Assembly: GCA_002951995.1 (NCBI GenBank)
Contig: CP019797.1
Coordinates: 1,410,501 to 1,474,500 of the forward strand
Length of the DNA stretch: 64,000 nucleotides
Source: Stenotrophomonas acidaminiphila
GTDB lineage: Bacteria > Pseudomonadota > Gammaproteobacteria > Xanthomonadales > Xanthomonadaceae
Direction: 5' to 3'
This document shows positions 39,377-50,820 of this stretch, piece after piece (positions within the stretch are counted from its first letter, which is position 1; each line of letters begins with the position of its first letter). The translations under genes and the position numbers were made by a program. Under the pieces are notes generated by a model, which was not told where the DNA came from, searched no databases, and worked only from the letters and a program-made list of their open reading frames with translations.

Positions 39377-40426
39377 ATGATGGATCTTCCCCTTGCCTAT
39401 GGCGCCCCGGTATTGAGCGCGTCGATGCGCAGCGTGCCCGAGGACTTCCAGGTCGATGAACTGCCTGCCTTCGAGGCGAGCGGCGAGGGCGAGCACCTGT
39501 TGCTGGACATCCGCAAGCGCGGCGCCAACACCGTGGCCGTGGCCAGGCAGCTGGCGCAATGGGCCGGGGTGCCGGAAATGGGCGTCAGCTACGCCGGACA
39601 GAAGGACCGGCATGCGGTGACCACGCAGCGTTTCAGCGTGCACCTGCCCAGGCGGGTCGCGCCGGACCTGGCGCTGCTGGAATCGGACGAGGTGCATGTG
39701 CTCGCCTCCACCTGGCACAACCGCAAGCTGCAGCGCGGTGCGCTGGCCGGCAACCGCTTCACCCTGGTGCTGCGCGGGGTGCAGGGCGGGCGGGACGCGA
39801 TCGAGCAGCGGCTGCAGGCCATCGCCACGCGCGGCCTGCCCAACTGGTTCGGCGAACAGCGCTTCGGTCGCGATGGTGGCAACGTGCCGGCGGCGCTGGC
39901 GATGTTCGGCGGCCGCCGGGTGCGCAAGGACCAGCGCTCCATGCTGCTGTCGGCGGCGCGCTCGGCCCTGTTCAACCGGGTGCTCGCCGCGCGGGTGGAG
40001 CAGGGCAACTGGGACGCTGCGCTGGACGGCGAGGTGTGGATGCTCGACGGCAGCCGTTCGGTGTTCGGTCCCGAGCCGATGAGCGAGGCGCTGGCCGAAC
40101 GCCTGGCGCGGTTCGACATCCACCCCAGCGGGCCGTTGTGGGGCGCGGGTGAGCTGCGCACCGCCGGTGCCGCGCTGGCCCTGGAGCAGGCCGCGCTGGC
40201 CGATGAGCAGGCGCTGGCGCTGCGCGCCGGCCTGGAGCAGGCCGGCCTCAAGCAGGAGCGCCGCGCGCTGCGGCTGCGGCCGGCGCTGATGCGCCATGCC
40301 TGGCTGCTGGACGACGTACTGGAGCTTGCCTTCGCGTTGCCGCCAGGGTGCTACGCCACCGCGGTGCTGCATGAACTGGGGCCCGTGGCCGACGCCAGCC
40401 GCGCCGATACCGTCGCCCCGGCGTAA
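39377..40426 (+). CDS. truD: tRNA pseudouridine(13) synthase
   Basis: A 349-residue pseudouridine synthase with the TruD catalytic region [20 protein letters not shown], which includes the catalytic Asp, plus [14 protein letters not shown]. It modifies U13 of tRNA-Glu. The frame is open to 39074, but the ATG at 39377 fits the family start ([20 protein letters not shown]). Confidence 0.95.
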   Translation: MMDLPLAYGAPVLSASMRSVPEDFQVDELPAFEASGEGEHLLLDIRKRGANTVAVARQLAQWAGVPEMGVSYAGQKDRHAVTTQRFSVHLPRRVAPDLALLESDEVHVLASTWHNRKLQRGALAGNRFTLVLRGVQGGRDAIEQRLQAIATRGLPNWFGEQRFGRDGGNVPAALAMFGGRRVRKDQRSMLLSAARSALFNRVLAARVEQGNWDAALDGEVWMLDGSRSVFGPEPMSEALAERLARFDIHPSGPLWGAGELRTAGAALALEQAALADEQALALRAGLEQAGLKQERRALRLRPALMRHAWLLDDVLELAFALPPGCYATAVLHELGPVADASRADTVAPA

Positions 40427-40609
40427 GCCGGAGGTTCTCCGCGTGGCGCCTCCCGGCGTGTGGGGCGGCGCGCGCGCAGCCGCTACGCGCGGCCGCGGAA
40501 GGTGAAGGGGCCGTGGCGCATCGCCTGGCGGGAGGCGGACGCATTGCGCCTGGCGGCCGCGTCGCGCCCGCCGCGGGCGCGCGATGGATCGCTGGCGGAC
40601 TGGCGCCGC

Positions 40610-41149
40610 TCAGCGCCGCGCCAGCAGCACCAGCACCGCGCCGGTGCCGCCCTGCGCCGGCGGCGCGGAGTGGAACGCGAGCACGTCGTTGCGCTGGCGC
40701 AGCAGACGGTCCACCAGGTTCTTGAGTACCGGCGCGCCGCCATCGGACTGCAGGCCCTTGCCGTGGATGATGCGCACGCAGCCGTGGTCGTGCGCGTGCG
40801 CCTCCAGCAGGAACTCGCGCAGCAGGTGCTCGGCCTGGGCGACGCTGGCGCCGTGCAGGTCCAGTTCGTCCTGCACCGAGTACTGGCCGCGCCTGAGCCG
40901 CTGGAACATGCGCGCCGGCAGGGTGTCGCGGCGGTAGCTGACCACGTCGCCGGCTTCCAGCGGCGCGCTGGAATGCAGCAGCCGGGCGAACTCGCCCAGC
41001 GCCTGGGCCTCGTCCTGCTCGGCCATGCGCGCGCGCGGCTTCGGCCGTGGCCGGCTGATCGCCGGCGCATCCACCTTGCGCAGTGGCGTTACCTCGCCGA
41101 TCGCCGAGCGGAACAGGGCGCCGTCGTCTTCGTCTTCTGGGTGCGACAT
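40610..41149 (-). CDS. Smr/MutS2-domain protein
   Basis: A 179-residue protein with a variable N-terminus and a C-terminal Smr domain: [19 protein letters not shown] carries the conserved DLHG, and [10 protein letters not shown] the HGKG motif. Smr domains nick or bind DNA or cleave RNA; YfcN/SmrB of E. coli cleaves mRNA at collided ribosomes. The start could also be 41155. It is transcribed opposite to its neighbours. Confidence 0.88.
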   Translation of the reverse strand: MSHPEDEDDGALFRSAIGEVTPLRKVDAPAISRPRPKPRARMAEQDEAQALGEFARLLHSSAPLEAGDVVSYRRDTLPARMFQRLRRGQYSVQDELDLHGASVAQAEHLLREFLLEAHAHDHGCVRIIHGKGLQSDGGAPVLKNLVDRLLRQRNDVLAFHSAPPAQGGTGAVLVLLARR

Positions 41150-41323
41150 GTGCATAGCGTAACGGCTGCGGCAATGGGGAGAGCGTCACGGGAAGGCGGT
41201 GGGCGCATTCCGGTATCATGCCGGATCGGGCCATGCCGGCCGGCGTGCAGCACGCCGGCGGGGATGGCGGTAGACGGCGGGGCTGCGGGAGCGCCGTCAT
41301 GGATTCAGCGATTCAGGTCTTCA

Positions 41324-42103
41324 ATGCGCGTACTTGTAAGCAACGACGACGGCGTGGACGCCCCCGGCATCAGGATGCTCGCCGAGGAGCTGCGCAATGC
41401 CGGCCACGAGGTCACCGTGGTGGCACCGGACCGCGACCGCTCCGGCGCCAGCAATTCCCTTACCCTGGACCAGCCGGTGCGGCTGCGCCGGATCGACCAC
41501 TACACCTGCGCGGTCAGCGGAACGCCGACCGACTGCGTGCACCTGGCGCTGACCGGCATGCTGGAACACGAGCCGGACATCGTGGTCTCGGGCATCAACA
41601 ACGCCGCCAACCTCGGCGACGACGTGATCTATTCCGGGACCGTGTCCGCGGCGATGGAAGGGCGCTTCCTCGGCCTGCCGTCGGTTGCGGTGTCGCTGGT
41701 GACCCAGCGCCACGAGGCGAGGAATTTCCTCAGCGCCGCGCGCGCGGCCATCGAGATCGTGGCGCGGCTGAAGGCCGACCCGCTGCCCGCCGACACCATC
41801 CTCAATGTCAACGTGCCGGACCTGCCGTGGGACGAGATCCGCGGGTTCGAGGTCACCCGGCTGGGCAACCGCCACCGCGCCGAGGCCTGCATCCCGGCCA
41901 CCGATCCGCGCGGCAATACCGTGTACTGGATCGGTCCGGCCGGTTCCGAGCAGGATGCCGGCCCCGGTACCGATTTCCATGCGGTGCGCACCGGCCATAT
42001 CTCGATCACCCCGATCCAGGTCGACCTGACCCGCTACGAGGCGCTGGAAAAGGTGGCCAGCTGGGTGGGCGGGTTGTCGGCGACGCTGGAGCGCCCGGCA
42101 TGA
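41324..42103 (+). CDS. surE: 5'/3'-nucleotidase SurE
   Basis: A 259-residue metal-dependent phosphatase active on nucleoside monophosphates. The metal site is [10 protein letters not shown] (Asp8, Asp9), with [14 protein letters not shown] and [20 protein letters not shown]. The frame continues far upstream without homology, so the ATG at 41324 is chosen. pcm overlaps by 4 bp, the conserved surE-pcm pair of survival genes. Confidence 0.97.
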   Translation: MRVLVSNDDGVDAPGIRMLAEELRNAGHEVTVVAPDRDRSGASNSLTLDQPVRLRRIDHYTCAVSGTPTDCVHLALTGMLEHEPDIVVSGINNAANLGDDVIYSGTVSAAMEGRFLGLPSVAVSLVTQRHEARNFLSAARAAIEIVARLKADPLPADTILNVNVPDLPWDEIRGFEVTRLGNRHRAEACIPATDPRGNTVYWIGPAGSEQDAGPGTDFHAVRTGHISITPIQVDLTRYEALEKVASWVGGLSATLERPA

Positions 42104-42774
42104 CGCCACGCCTGCGCCTGTCCCCGGAGGCGGTCGGCAGCGGCATGACCTCGCAGCGGGTGCGCGACCGCCTGGTCGATCGCCTGCGCGAGGTGGGCAT
42201 CGGCGACGAACGCGTGCTCAACGCGGTGCGGGTGGTGCCGCGGCACCTGTTCATCGACGAGGCGCTGGCCTCGCGCGCCTACGAGGACACCGCATTGCCG
42301 ATCGGCCACGGTCAGACCATCTCCCAGCCCTGGGTGGTGGCGCGCATGACCGAGGCGGTGCTGCAGGTGGCGCCCAGGACCGTGCTCGAAGTGGGTACCG
42401 GCTCGGGTTACCAGGCGGCGATCCTGGCCGCGGTCGGGCTGGAGGTGTTCACCGTCGAGCGGATCGGCGACCTGCTGCGCCAGGCCCGCAAGCGCCTGCG
42501 CCAACTGGGCATGAACGTCCGCAGCAAGCATGACGACGGCCGCATCGGCTGGCCCGAGCACGGCCCCTACGACGCCATCGTCGTCACCGCCGCGGCACCG
42601 GCGCTGGTGGACGCATTGATCGAACAGCTGGCCGTGGGTGGCCGCCTGGTGGCGCCGGTCGGCGGCCCCGGCGGGCAGGTGCTGCTGCAACTTACCCGCC
42701 AGGCGGACGGCATCGTGCAGGAGGAACTGGCGCCGGTCAGCTTCGTGCCGTTGCTCCCGGGCCTGCTGGACTGA
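42100..42774 (+). CDS. pcm: Protein-L-isoaspartate O-methyltransferase
   Basis: A 224-residue SAM-dependent methyltransferase repairing isoaspartyl residues. The SAM motif is [36 protein letters not shown] is the substrate-side signature, and APVGGPGGQ a C-terminal one. It overlaps surE by ATGA. Confidence 0.97.
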   Translation: MTPRLRLSPEAVGSGMTSQRVRDRLVDRLREVGIGDERVLNAVRVVPRHLFIDEALASRAYEDTALPIGHGQTISQPWVVARMTEAVLQVAPRTVLEVGTGSGYQAAILAAVGLEVFTVERIGDLLRQARKRLRQLGMNVRSKHDDGRIGWPEHGPYDAIVVTAAAPALVDALIEQLAVGGRLVAPVGGPGGQVLLQLTRQADGIVQEELAPVSFVPLLPGLLD

Positions 42775-42792
42775 CACGGGAAACCCGCGACG

Positions 42793-43407
42793 ATGAAGAT
42801 ATTCGGGCCGCTGTACGACCGCGCGCTGTACTGGGCCAGCCACAAGCGCGCGCCCACCTACCTGACCGTGCTGAGCTTCATCGAGGCCATCATTTTCCCG
42901 GTGATGCCGGAAGTGATGCTGATGCCGATGTGCGTGGCGCAGCCGCGCAAGGGCTGGCGCTTCGCCACCCTGAGCCTGGCCGGTTCGATGGTCGGGGCGA
43001 TGGTCGGCTATGCGCTGGGCCACTATGCGTTCGAGGCGATCAAGCCGCTGTTCGCCGCGCTGGGCATGCTGCCGGCCATCGAGTCGGGCATCGCCACGCT
43101 GCAGGCGAAGATGGTCGAATCGCCGTGGGCGGTGTTCACCTTCCTGGTGCTGGGTGGCTTCATGCCGATTCCGATGAAGGTATTCACCTGGGCGTCCGGT
43201 ATCGTCGGGGTGCCGCTGCCACAGTACGTGTTGAGCATGCTGGTCGGGCGCGGCAAGCGCGTATACGTGCTGGCGGCGGTGATCCGCTTCGGCGGCGCGC
43301 GCGCGGCCGATGCGCTGCGGCGCTGGATCGAACCGCTGGGCTGGATCGCGACCGCGCTGGTCGCCGGCCTGGTGGGCTGGCTGGTATGGAGGGCGAAATT
43401 CGCATGA
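42793..43407 (+). CDS. YqaA/DedA-type (VTT domain) membrane protein
   Basis: A 204-residue integral membrane protein of the YqaA branch of the DedA/SNARE-associated family. LTVLSFIEAIIFPVMPEVML and LGGFMPIPMKVFTWASGIVG correspond to the two re-entrant regions. DedA proteins have been linked to lipid-carrier flipping and proton balance; YqaA itself is uncharacterised. It lies between pcm and nlpD, with an ATGA overlap to the latter. Confidence 0.9.
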   Translation: MKIFGPLYDRALYWASHKRAPTYLTVLSFIEAIIFPVMPEVMLMPMCVAQPRKGWRFATLSLAGSMVGAMVGYALGHYAFEAIKPLFAALGMLPAIESGIATLQAKMVESPWAVFTFLVLGGFMPIPMKVFTWASGIVGVPLPQYVLSMLVGRGKRVYVLAAVIRFGGARAADALRRWIEPLGWIATALVAGLVGWLVWRAKFA

Positions 43408-44189
43408 ATGCAGAGGTAGGGATCAAGGGCGCTTCCAGGGCGGTCGCCGGCATGGCGGTACTGCTGCTGGTGGCGATGGCGGCGGGCTGCGGTACCGCCA
43501 CGGTGGTCAAGCCTTCCGGCAGCAGCGCGTCCCGGGCCGCGGCCACGCCGCGCACATCCGTGCCCAAGCCGGGCCAGACCGCGGTGGTGCGCCGGGGCGA
43601 CACGCTGTACGCGCTGGCACGCATCCACAACATCACCCCGGGCGACCTGGCGGCGTGGAATGGCCTGTCCAATCCCAACGCGATCTACCCGGGGCAGACG
43701 CTGCGGTTGTATCCGGGCGGCGCCACCGCCACGCGCCCGGCGGCCGGCAGCGGCAGTGCGACTGCCACGCGGCCATCGTCGCCGCCGCCCGCGGCGACGC
43801 CGGCGCCGGCCAACAGCGGCATCGGCTGGCGCTGGCCGGCCGACGGCGCGCTGGTCGGCCGCTTCGTCGCCGGCGAGACCACCAAGCAGGGCATCGACAT
43901 CGCCGGCAGCAGCGGCCAGCCGGTACGCGCGGCCGGCCCGGGCGTGGTGGTCTATTCCGGTGCCGGCCTGGTCGGCTACGGCGAGCTGATCATCATCAAG
44001 CACAACGAGCAGTGGCTGTCGGCCTACGGCCACAACCGCAAGCGCCTGGTCAACGAGGGGCAGAACGTCAAGGCCGGCGACCAGATCGCGGAAATGGGCC
44101 GCACCGGCACCTCGCGCGACATGCTGCACTTCGAGATCCGCTACAACGGCAAGCCGGTGGATCCGCTGCAGTACCTGCCACAGAAGTAG
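43404..44189 (+). CDS. nlpD: NlpD-like LysM/M23 lipoprotein, amidase activator
   Basis: A 261-residue protein with a lipoprotein signal (VLLLVAMAAGC), a LysM peptidoglycan-binding domain (RRGDTLYALARIHNITPGDL), a Pro/Ala linker and a LytM/M23 domain. The zinc site is degenerate: KQGIDIAG lacks the first histidine and DMLHFEIR has lost one His of the usual HxH. It therefore probably activates cell-wall amidases as NlpD/EnvC do and is not a peptidase. In many gamma-proteobacteria rpoS follows; here it does not. Confidence 0.93.
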   Translation: MNAEVGIKGASRAVAGMAVLLLVAMAAGCGTATVVKPSGSSASRAAATPRTSVPKPGQTAVVRRGDTLYALARIHNITPGDLAAWNGLSNPNAIYPGQTLRLYPGGATATRPAAGSGSATATRPSSPPPAATPAPANSGIGWRWPADGALVGRFVAGETTKQGIDIAGSSGQPVRAAGPGVVVYSGAGLVGYGELIIIKHNEQWLSAYGHNRKRLVNEGQNVKAGDQIAEMGRTGTSRDMLHFEIRYNGKPVDPLQYLPQK

Positions 44190-44550
44190 CCGGCCGAATG
44201 CGGGTTGCCGCAGGCGGCTCCATGGCGGCACGCGGAGCAACCGGGGGGGCGTTGGCCGGCGGCATGAAGCACACGTGTTCCGCCCTGCTTCCGTTGCATG
44301 TCGTGCTGGCGGCGTTCGACCAGCGCCATCAGCGGTGGCAGGATGCGTGGCCGGCGCCGCGCTGCGCACTGTTGACGCTGTGGCCGGGGCAGGCCTGCTC
44401 CTGTCCGGGCCGTTGCAGCGCAGGGCGCGGCATCCGGCTGAAACGCCGCCTGCCGCCGGTGTCAGGGCGGATTCCGCGGCCAGCGGCCCCGGGCCGCGCC
44501 GCGGTCAGGGATATTTGCGTCGGTCGGGTGCCGGGTGATGGAGAAAGCGC
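44190..44550. other. Intergenic region with no gene seen
   Basis: These 361 bases follow nlpD, where rpoS would be in E. coli or Pseudomonas. Open frames here are short and lack homology-like features. Small GC-rich palindromes are present but no clear terminator. Confidence 0.6.
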
Positions 44551-44778
44551 ATGGGCAAATCGCGTTACTGGTTCGCCGCCAAGGAGCATGGATGGGGCTG
44601 GGGCTGGCCGCTGGCGTGGCAGGGATGGCTCGCCTATGCCAGTGCGGCCGCGCTGCTGGTGGCCGGTTTCGTGATCTTTCCGCCGGCCGCTGCTCCGGCC
44701 CGCTTCGTCGCCTGCAATGCGGGCGTGGTCGTGGCGCTGCTGTTCGTCTGCTGGCTCAAGGGCGAGCCATTGCGTTGA
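44551..44778 (+). CDS. Small conserved membrane protein
   Basis: A 75-residue protein. A polar start (GKSRYWFAAKEHGWGWGWPL) leads to two hydrophobic segments (WLAYASAAALLVAGFVIF and CNAGVVVALLFVCWL) and the tail KGEPLR. GGAGAAAGCGC precedes the ATG. Small proteins with this YWF...GWGWGLP opening are common in proteobacteria, but no function is known. Confidence 0.75.
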   Translation: MGKSRYWFAAKEHGWGWGWPLAWQGWLAYASAAALLVAGFVIFPPAAAPARFVACNAGVVVALLFVCWLKGEPLR

Positions 44779-44788
44779 ACGCACGCCT

Positions 44789-44812
44789 GTAGATGCGGGG
44801 CTTGCCCCGCAT
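44789..44812 (+). repeat. GTAG-headed REP stem-loop
   Basis: GTAG is followed by ATGCGGGG-CTTG-CCCCGCAT. The tetranucleotide head plus perfect palindrome matches the layout of the Stenotrophomonas SMAG/GTAG REP family. It lies between convergent genes and could also act as a terminator. Confidence 0.65.
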
Positions 44813-44866
44813 GAGAAAACAGGAAGGTGCGTACGCGAGCAGTCCCAGGCCGCGTGACGCCAGGCG

Positions 44867-45238
44867 TCACTCCAGGATGAAGGCCGCGACCACGCGGCGG
44901 TTTTCGCCGGCCAGCACGTTGAAGGTACGCGCGGCCGAGGCGTTGTTCATCACTTCGATGCCGATGCCGCGGGTCAGGCAGGCGGCCATGACCTCCACCG
45001 GCGGAAACACCTGGCGCTCGCCCGTGCCGAGGATGAACACGGCCGGGTTCTGTTCCAGCGCGGGCGCCAGGTCGGCCACGCTCAGCTGGCCGACCGCGCT
45101 CACCGCCCAGTCTTCGATCAAGCGGTCGGGGGACAGGATGAAGCTGCGTGCCAGCGTCTGGTCGTTGACCCGGGCCTGGCGGCCGTCGGCCGAGCGCAGG
45201 GCATAGATGTAGTCGGGCAGTTCGCGGCTCAGTTGCAT
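44867..45238 (-). CDS. Mth938-like (DUF498) protein
   Basis: A 123-residue protein of the DUF498/Mth938 fold, related to mitochondrial complex I assembly factor NDUFAF3. ALEQNPAVFILGTGERQVFP and GIGIEVMNNASAARTFNVLA are typical. The bacterial role is unknown. yhbY lies 17 bp upstream on the same strand. Confidence 0.88.
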   Translation of the reverse strand: MQLSRELPDYIYALRSADGRQARVNDQTLARSFILSPDRLIEDWAVSAVGQLSVADLAPALEQNPAVFILGTGERQVFPPVEVMAACLTRGIGIEVMNNASAARTFNVLAGENRRVVAAFILE

Positions 45239-45255
45239 CTTGGCTTCTCGGCGGG

Positions 45256-45561
45256 TCAGCCGCGGGGCAGCACGATCTGGCGCTTTTCCCGGGCCGGGCG
45301 GTACAGGACGGCGACATGGCCGATGCGCTGGACCAGCGCGCCGCCGCTGGCCTGGACCAGCTCGGCAACCATCGCCTCGCGCGCCTCGCGGTCCTCGGCG
45401 GCGATCTTCACCTTGATCAGTTCATGGCGTTCCAGCACCTCGTCCAGTTCCGCCAGGAAGGCGGGGGTGACCCCCTTGCCGCCGATCTGCAGCAGTGCTT
45501 TCAGATCGTGGGCCATGCCGCGCAGGAATCGGTTCTGGGCCGGGGTGAGAACGATGGACAT
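45256..45561 (-). CDS. yhbY: YhbY-type RNA-binding protein (CRM domain)
   Basis: A 101-residue CRM-domain protein bound to pre-50S ribosomes. The signature LKALLQIGGKGVTPAFLAEL contains the GxxG-like loop. The ATG at 45561 gives MSIVLTPAQNRFLRG, and the earlier in-frame start (45582) adds a non-conserved stretch. It is divergent from rlmE, the conserved yhbY/rlmE pairing. Confidence 0.93.
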   Translation of the reverse strand: MSIVLTPAQNRFLRGMAHDLKALLQIGGKGVTPAFLAELDEVLERHELIKVKIAAEDREAREAMVAELVQASGGALVQRIGHVAVLYRPAREKRQIVLPRG

Positions 45562-45625
45562 GCAGTGATTACGGGTTATCAAGGGGGTTCAGGGTATCAT
45601 GACCACCCCTACAGGCCGCATTCCG

Positions 45626-46255
45626 ATGTCCCGCAGCAAGAGCAGTCAACGCTGGTTGAAGGAGCATTTCTCCGACCCCTTCGTGAAGAAGGCGCAGGCC
45701 GAGGGCATGCGCTCGCGCGCCGCCTACAAGCTGGAGGAACTGCTCCAGCGCGACCGGCTGCTGAAGCCGAACATGGTGGTGGTCGACCTCGGCGCCGCGC
45801 CAGGCGGCTGGTCGCAGCAGGTGCGGAGACAGCTGGGCGACAGCGGCCGCGTACTGGCGCTGGACATCCTGGAGATGCCGCCGCTGGCCGGCGTGGAGTT
45901 CCTTCATGGTGACTTCAGGGAAGAAACCGTCCTATCCCAGTTCGAGGCCATGCTTGGCGGCCAGCCGGTAGACCTTGTCCTGTCGGATATGGCCCCCAAT
46001 AAGAGTGGCATGGATGCGGTGGACCAGCCGCGGATGATGCACCTGGCGGAGCTGGCGATGGATTTCGCCGATCACCATCTCAAGCCGGGTGGGGCGTTCC
46101 TGATCAAGCTGTTCCAGGGCGTCGGCTTTGACGACTACGTGCGGGAAATGCGCCGCCGTTACGACAAGGTCGTGATCCGCAAGCCGGAAGCCTCGCGCAA
46201 GCGCTCGCCCGAGGTCTATGCGCTCGGGCAGGGCAAGCGCCCGCAGATCAAGTAA
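45626..46255 (+). CDS. rlmE: 23S rRNA 2'-O-methyltransferase RlmE (FtsJ/RrmJ)
   Basis: A 209-residue SAM-dependent enzyme methylating U2552 of 23S r[20 protein letters not shown] carries the catalytic Lys region, [14 protein letters not shown] the SAM motif, and [19 protein letters not shown] the catalytic Asp. An upstream in-frame ATG at 45599 lies inside a TATCAT promoter-like hexamer (45595-45600), so 45626 is preferred. ftsH follows after 49 bp. Confidence 0.95.
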   Translation: MSRSKSSQRWLKEHFSDPFVKKAQAEGMRSRAAYKLEELLQRDRLLKPNMVVVDLGAAPGGWSQQVRRQLGDSGRVLALDILEMPPLAGVEFLHGDFREETVLSQFEAMLGGQPVDLVLSDMAPNKSGMDAVDQPRMMHLAELAMDFADHHLKPGGAFLIKLFQGVGFDDYVREMRRRYDKVVIRKPEASRKRSPEVYALGQGKRPQIK

Positions 46256-46304
46256 GCTCGACACCATACGAATCGCGTCAAAAATTAGAGGAACACCGGA
46301 GCCG

Positions 46305-48233
<1,929 letters not shown>

Positions 48234-48259
48234 GCCACCGCCGTTGCCATGCACGCACG

Positions 48260-48290
48260 ACGGGCCGGGTTTTCCCGGCCCGTTGCTTTT
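48260..48290 (+). terminator. Rho-independent terminator after ftsH
   Basis: A 10-bp stem, ACGGGCCGGG with CCCGGCCCGT, a TTTT loop and the tail TGCTTTTAT. Confidence 0.82.
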
Positions 48291-48411
48291 ATGCCCGGCC
48301 TGGCGCGGGCGTATCGCGGCCCTCCCGCCCTGGGGGCACATCGGCCGCTGCCACGGCCGGTCGGATGACGACCGGGGTATTTTCCTCCCATCCTCCGCTA
48401 CCCTTCGCAGC

Positions 48412-48591
48412 ATGAACGAACCTTTTCCCAAGACGTCCACCCACATCCCGGAAATGGTGATTGCCACCGTGGCCGGCGTCGCCTTCGGGGTGAAGACCGG
48501 CCATTACCTGGCGGGCATCTTCATCGGTATCGTGCTGGGCGTGGCGCTCAGCGTGCTCGGCAGCGTGGTCCGGGCCAGGAGCCGGCGCTGA
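48412..48591 (+). CDS. Small membrane protein before folP
   Basis: A 59-residue protein of unknown family with one long glycine-containing hydrophobic stretch ([20 protein letters not shown], then [18 protein letters not shown]) and a basic tail RARSRR. Its TGA overlaps the folP ATG (TGATG), so expression is coupled to folate synthesis genes. No function can be assigned. Confidence 0.65.
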   Translation: MNEPFPKTSTHIPEMVIATVAGVAFGVKTGHYLAGIFIGIVLGVALSVLGSVVRARSRR

Positions 48592-49487
48592 TGTTCGATA
48601 TCGCACCTGTGCTGGATTGTGCCGGGCGGCTGCTGCGGCTGGACCGCCCGCGGGTGATGGGCATCGTCAACGTCACCCCGGATTCGTTTTCCGACGGCGG
48701 CCGGCATTTCAGTGCCGAGGCGGCCGTCGCCCACGCGCTGGCGCTGGTCGAGCAGGGCGCGGATGTCCTCGACATCGGCGGCGAGTCCACCCGGCCCGGC
48801 GCCGAACAGGTGTCGGCGCAGCAGGAGATCGAGCGCGTGGTGCCGGTGATCGAGGCACTGGTGGCGCGCACTCCGGTGCCGGTCAGCGTCGATACCTTCA
48901 AGCCCGACGTGATGCGCGCGGCGCTGGCGGCCGGCGCCGGCATGGTCAACGACGTGCAGGCGCTGCGCCAGCCGGGCGCGCTGGAAACGGTGGCCGACGC
49001 GGGCGCGGCGGTGGTGCTGATGCATGCGGTGGGCGGCCCGTACGATGCCGGGGTGGCATGGGCCAGCGACGATGTCGCCGGCGACGTGCAGCGTTTCCTG
49101 GCCGAGCGGCTGTTCGCCGCGGAGATGGCCGGCATCGCCCGCAACCGGCTGGTGGTCGATCCCGGGTACGGCTTCAACAAGGACACCACGCAGAATTTCG
49201 CGCTGCTGGCCGCGCAGGAAAAACTGCTGGCGCTGGGCGTGCCGTTGCTGGCCGGGCTGTCGCGCAAGCGCTGCATCGGCGACGTCACCGGCCGCGCCGT
49301 CGCCGCCGAACGCGTGGCCGGCTCGGTCGCCGCGCACCTGCTGGCGGTGCAGCGCGGTGCGCGCATCGTGCGCGTGCACGATGTCGCGGCCACGGTCGAC
49401 GCGCTCAAGGTACTGGCCGCGCTCGATGCGGTACCGGCCGGGCGCAGCGAGCGTGCGCAGCCGCCGCGCTGGCCGGACGAGGACTGA
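48591..49487 (+). CDS. folP: Dihydropteroate synthase
   Basis: A 298-residue TIM-barrel enzyme joining p-aminobenzoate to dihydropterin pyrophosphate, the sulfonamide target. [18 protein letters not shown] and [12 protein letters not shown] are the pterin-binding and loop motifs, and SRKRCIGDV lies near the C-terminus. In E. coli folP follows ftsH as here. miaA starts within its stop codon. Confidence 0.97.
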   Translation: MFDIAPVLDCAGRLLRLDRPRVMGIVNVTPDSFSDGGRHFSAEAAVAHALALVEQGADVLDIGGESTRPGAEQVSAQQEIERVVPVIEALVARTPVPVSVDTFKPDVMRAALAAGAGMVNDVQALRQPGALETVADAGAAVVLMHAVGGPYDAGVAWASDDVAGDVQRFLAERLFAAEMAGIARNRLVVDPGYGFNKDTTQNFALLAAQEKLLALGVPLLAGLSRKRCIGDVTGRAVAAERVAGSVAAHLLAVQRGARIVRVHDVAATVDALKVLAALDAVPAGRSERAQPPRWPDED

Positions 49488-50440
49488 TGGCGGTCGACAC
49501 GCGGCCGCTGGCGATCGCGCTGATGGGCCCCACTGCGTCGGGCAAGACCGCCGCGGCGATCGAACTGGCCCGGCGCCACGGTGGCGAGATCGTCAGCGTC
49601 GATTCGGCGCTGGTGTACCGCGGCCTGGAGATCGGCGCGGCCAAGCCCGACCAGGCCGAGCGTGCCGGCATTCCCCATCACCTGCTGGACCTGCGCGACC
49701 CCTGGCAGGGCTACTCGGCGGCCGAGTTCGCCGCCGATGCCGCCGCCGCGGTACGCGACATCGTCGCGCGCGGCCGGCTGCCGATCCTGGCCGGCGGCAC
49801 CGGGCTGTACTTCCGGGCGCTGCTGCAGGGGTTGTCGCCGATGCCCGAAGCCGACCCGGCGCTGCGCGCGCAGATCGCCACCGAAGCCGACGCCCTGGGC
49901 TGGCCGGCGCTGCATGCGCAGCTGGCCCGGGTCGATCCGGCCGCGGCCCGGCGCATCCACGCGACCGACCCGCAGCGCATCCAGCGTGCGCTGGAGGTGT
50001 ACCGGCTCACCGGCAAGCCGATCAGCCACTGGCAGGCACAGCCCGGTGTGGCCCGGCTGCCGGCGCGCGTGCTCAAACTGGTGCTGGCACCGGCCGAGCG
50101 TGCGCTGCTGCACGCCCGCATCGAGCGCCGCTTCGACCTGATGCTCGCGGCGGGTTTCCTCGACGAGGTGCGGCGCCTGCGCGCGTTGCCGCAGATGGCC
50201 GGGGTGGCGGCGCCGCTCGACCTGCCGGCGATCCGCGCGGTGGGTTACCGCCAGGCCTGGCAGTTCCTGGACGGGCAGGACACGGCCGCCGGCTTCCGCG
50301 ACAAGGCGATCTTCGCCACCCGCCAGCTGGCCAAGCGCCAGTTGACCTGGCTGCGCGGCGAACTGGATGCGCGCTGGTTCGATCCGGCCACCGACGACGG
50401 CCGCCTGCAGGACGCGGTTTCCCTGTTTTTGGGGCGATGA
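49487..50440 (+). CDS. miaA: tRNA dimethylallyltransferase
   Basis: A 317-residue enzyme adding an isopentenyl group to A37 of tRNAs reading U-starting codons. The P-loop GPTASGKT is at residues 14-21. [18 protein letters not shown] (substrate-binding Asp), [12 protein letters not shown] and [10 protein letters not shown] follow. It is the first gene of the miaA-hfq-hflX set. Confidence 0.97.
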   Translation: MAVDTRPLAIALMGPTASGKTAAAIELARRHGGEIVSVDSALVYRGLEIGAAKPDQAERAGIPHHLLDLRDPWQGYSAAEFAADAAAAVRDIVARGRLPILAGGTGLYFRALLQGLSPMPEADPALRAQIATEADALGWPALHAQLARVDPAAARRIHATDPQRIQRALEVYRLTGKPISHWQAQPGVARLPARVLKLVLAPAERALLHARIERRFDLMLAAGFLDEVRRLRALPQMAGVAAPLDLPAIRAVGYRQAWQFLDGQDTAAGFRDKAIFATRQLAKRQLTWLRGELDARWFDPATDDGRLQDAVSLFLGR

Positions 50441-50530
50441 AGCGCGCCGGGCGGTGTAACATCCCGGTTCCGGGCAGGCAGGGGAAGCCGCATGGCCCGG
50501 GTCGATAAGAACAATAATGAGGAGTTGAAG

Positions 50531-50806
50531 ATGTCCAAGGGGCAATCCTTGCAGGACCCGTTCCTGAACGCACTGCGCCGCGAGCGCGTGCCGGTTTCGG
50601 TCTACCTGGTCAATGGCATCAAGCTGCAGGGCACGATCGAGTCGTTCGATCAGTTCGTGGTGCTGCTGCGCAATACGGTCAGCCAGATGGTCTACAAGCA
50701 CGCCATTTCCACCGTGGTGCCGGCGCGCAACGTGCGCGTGGGGCCGGGCGGCGGCTACGTGCAATCGGCCGACAGCAGTCAGGCAGGCGATGACGACAAC
50801 GAATAA
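50531..50806 (+). CDS. hfq: RNA chaperone Hfq
   Basis: A 91-residue Sm-like protein forming a hexameric ring that pairs small RNAs with mRNAs. The N-terminus [20 protein letters not shown], the Sm1 region and the Sm2 motif [12 protein letters not shown] are intact. The C-terminal tail is glycine-rich and acidic (AGDDDNE). GAGGAG precedes the ATG at 50531, and the longer frame from 50492 is not conserved. Confidence 0.98.
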   Translation: MSKGQSLQDPFLNALRRERVPVSVYLVNGIKLQGTIESFDQFVVLLRNTVSQMVYKHAISTVVPARNVRVGPGGGYVQSADSSQAGDDDNE

Positions 50807-50820
50807 GCAGGACGTGGCGC

